32,940 nt of DNA from Candidatus Altimarinota bacterium (GTDB lineage: Bacteria; Patescibacteriota; Gracilibacteria; RBG-16-42-10; JAQVLK01), in the NCBI GenBank assembly GCA_028704165.1, contig JAQVLK010000013.1, positions 1-32,940 on the forward strand. Reading direction: 5' to 3'. Positions 32,245-32,940 of the stretch are shown piece by piece. The position numbers and the translations under genes are program-made. The notes beneath the pieces are model-generated. The model did no database searches. It was not told where the DNA came from and saw only the letters and a program-made list of their open reading frames with translations. Each line of letters begins with the position of its first letter. Position 1 is the first letter of the stretch.

Positions 32245-32259
32245 TTAGTAAAGGATGGA

Positions 32260-32515
32260 GGGACTTGCGTGTTTCGCAAGTCCCCCGGTGGAGCTCTGAT
32301 GTAGGTCATACATTCCTCCTCTCGCCGTTTCCGGCTAAAAACTTCTTTCGGGTAGAATCACACTGATTCTCCTTTTCCAGCCTTGCGAGCTTCGTTTGGC
32401 TAAAAAAGGAGAAATTTTGAGGAAGTTTCGTCCGAGCGCTTCCACGGTTTAGGCTACCCAAACCGCTTCAGTCACCCGAACACGCAGTGCCCCCCAGCCA
32501 GCTCATTGGCCAAGG
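32260..32515. ncRNA. Candidate structured RNA, strand and family unknown
   Basis: A run of strong inverted repeats in a gene-free stretch: 32260-32269 with 32275-32284 (10 bp perfect), 32367-32376 with 32404-32413 (10 bp) enclosing 32379-32382 with 32398-32401, 32421-32425 with 32439-32443, and CGGTTT (32445) with AAACCG (32460). The loop of the last, CTACCC (32454-32459), can also pair with GGGTAG (32350-32355), which would make a pseudoknot. I see no tRNA-like T-loop, tmRNA tag, or RNase P GAGGAAAGTCC core. Could instead be decayed repeat sequence. Confidence 0.3.
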
Positions 32516-32550
32516 ACTGCGTAGCGAGAGCGATCCGAAGATTACTCCCA

Positions 32551-32585
32551 CAGTAAAGTTCTCTGAAATTTCAGGGAATTTACTG
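32551..32585. repeat. Near-perfect 35-bp palindrome
   Basis: CAGTAAAGTTCTCTGAAA meets TTTCAGGGAATTTACTG; arms differ by one extra base and one mismatch. From 32586 to 32800 I see nothing further apart from a weak hairpin near 32635-32658. Confidence 0.65.
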
Positions 32586-32800
32586 CAGGAGAAATCAAAG
32601 GCTGCTTTCGCTCGAACATATAAAAGGGCTCCAAACTACTTTGCAGTTCACAAAGCAGGCGATATTCTTAGCATGAAATTGCCATGTAAGTCAATATCGT
32701 TTAAAGAAGTCCTAAAGGAACTATGCAGTTTCACGAATCTTGGGTACTTTTTTTCAGTATTTATCTTAAGTAATAAAGGCTTGTGCTATAAACCGATCCC

Positions 32801-32881
32801 AATCTACAAATTAATCCGAACCCGCCTGCCCTGTGTCGTTCGCGAACGACAGGGCCTGCCGGACGGGCAGGTGCCACGAAT
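32801..32881 (-). repeat. 81-bp dispersed repeat, copy 2
   Basis: Reverse complement of 24871-24951 with one mismatch. The GTCGTTCGCGAACGAC palindrome is at its centre. No open frame for a transposase is near either copy. Confidence 0.9.
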
Positions 32882-32905
32882 TATATATTCGTAGATTCGG
32901 ATGTA

Positions 32906-32940
32906 TCCTTCGGCTCGCTTCTCTCGCTCAGGACAAGTTG
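32906..32940 (+). repeat. Dispersed CCTTCGGC...GCTCAGGACAAG element, cut by the window end
   Basis: TCCTTCGGCTCG, then TCTCGCTCAGGACAAG. Related to the element at 11304-11335 read on the opposite strand. It runs to the window edge. Confidence 0.5.

Noticed and set aside
32260-32515. RNase P RNA, tmRNA or tRNA
   Set aside because: I looked on both strands for the RNase P P4 core, a tmRNA alanine tag and T-loop, and tRNA T-loops, and found none.
32487-32894. A 135-codon plus-strand open frame starting at GTG
   Set aside because: Its start lies in the structured region, it crosses the 35-bp palindrome, and its end is the 81-bp repeat. No domain is recognisable.
1-32940. UGA recoded as glycine (Gracilibacteria/Absconditabacteria code)
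   Set aside because: TGA ends adk at the right length and ends the large secreted protein; no in-frame TGA is needed in any gene.

Overview
The window is most likely a piece of a Patescibacteria (Candidate Phyla Radiation) chromosome. The evidence is a compact ribosomal-protein operon without rpmD (L30) between rpsE and rplO, small divergent housekeeping proteins, Lys/Ala/Pro/Glu-rich tails on ribosomal proteins, repeat-filled intergenic gaps, and many secreted or membrane-anchored proteins of unknown role. UGA is used as a normal stop (adk and the large secreted protein), so this is not a lineage that reads UGA as glycine. I cannot assign a class. No rRNA, tRNA, CRISPR array, transposase or prophage gene is visible.

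Layout. (1) 1-11294, + strand: tail of an unidentified gene, then rplN-rplX-rplE-rpsN-rpsH-rplF-rplR-rpsE-rplO-secY-adk-map-infA-rpmJ-rpsM-rpsK-rpsD-rpoA-rplQ-rplM-rpsI, with likely internal promoters before infA and rpsD. (2) 11295-20754: a mixed accessory stretch with queA (-), a putative zinc peptidase (+), a small alpha/beta hydrolase (+), a membrane protein (+), two unrecognised proteins (+), rsmA/ksgA (-), a membrane-anchored TPR protein (-) and a secreted cohesin/Ig-like protein (-). (3) 20714-32219, all -: a helicase, then murA, mreB, an O-antigen-ligase-like protein, a GT4 glycosyltransferase, two DUF881-like membrane proteins and a 785-residue secreted lamin-tail/OB-fold protein. This is a cell-envelope and cell-shape cluster. 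(4) 32220-32940: no convincing gene, but a highly structured stretch and dispersed repeats.

Three genome-wide habits show here. First, none of the inspected starts has a Shine-Dalgarno sequence, and predicted leaders are only about 13-28 nt. Second, many intergenic gaps hold degenerate 7- or 8-bp tandem repeats, often as two arrays in opposite orientation, resembling the short tandemly repeated repetitive (STRR) sequences known from cyanobacteria. Third, GC-rich palindromes are dispersed through the region, and two sit in frame inside genes (queA and the GT4 glycosyltransferase), like Rickettsia palindromic elements. Other notable observations are two extra copies of the last eight queA codons downstream of queA, differing almost only at synonymous positions, and an 81-bp repeat present twice in opposite orientation with one mismatch.
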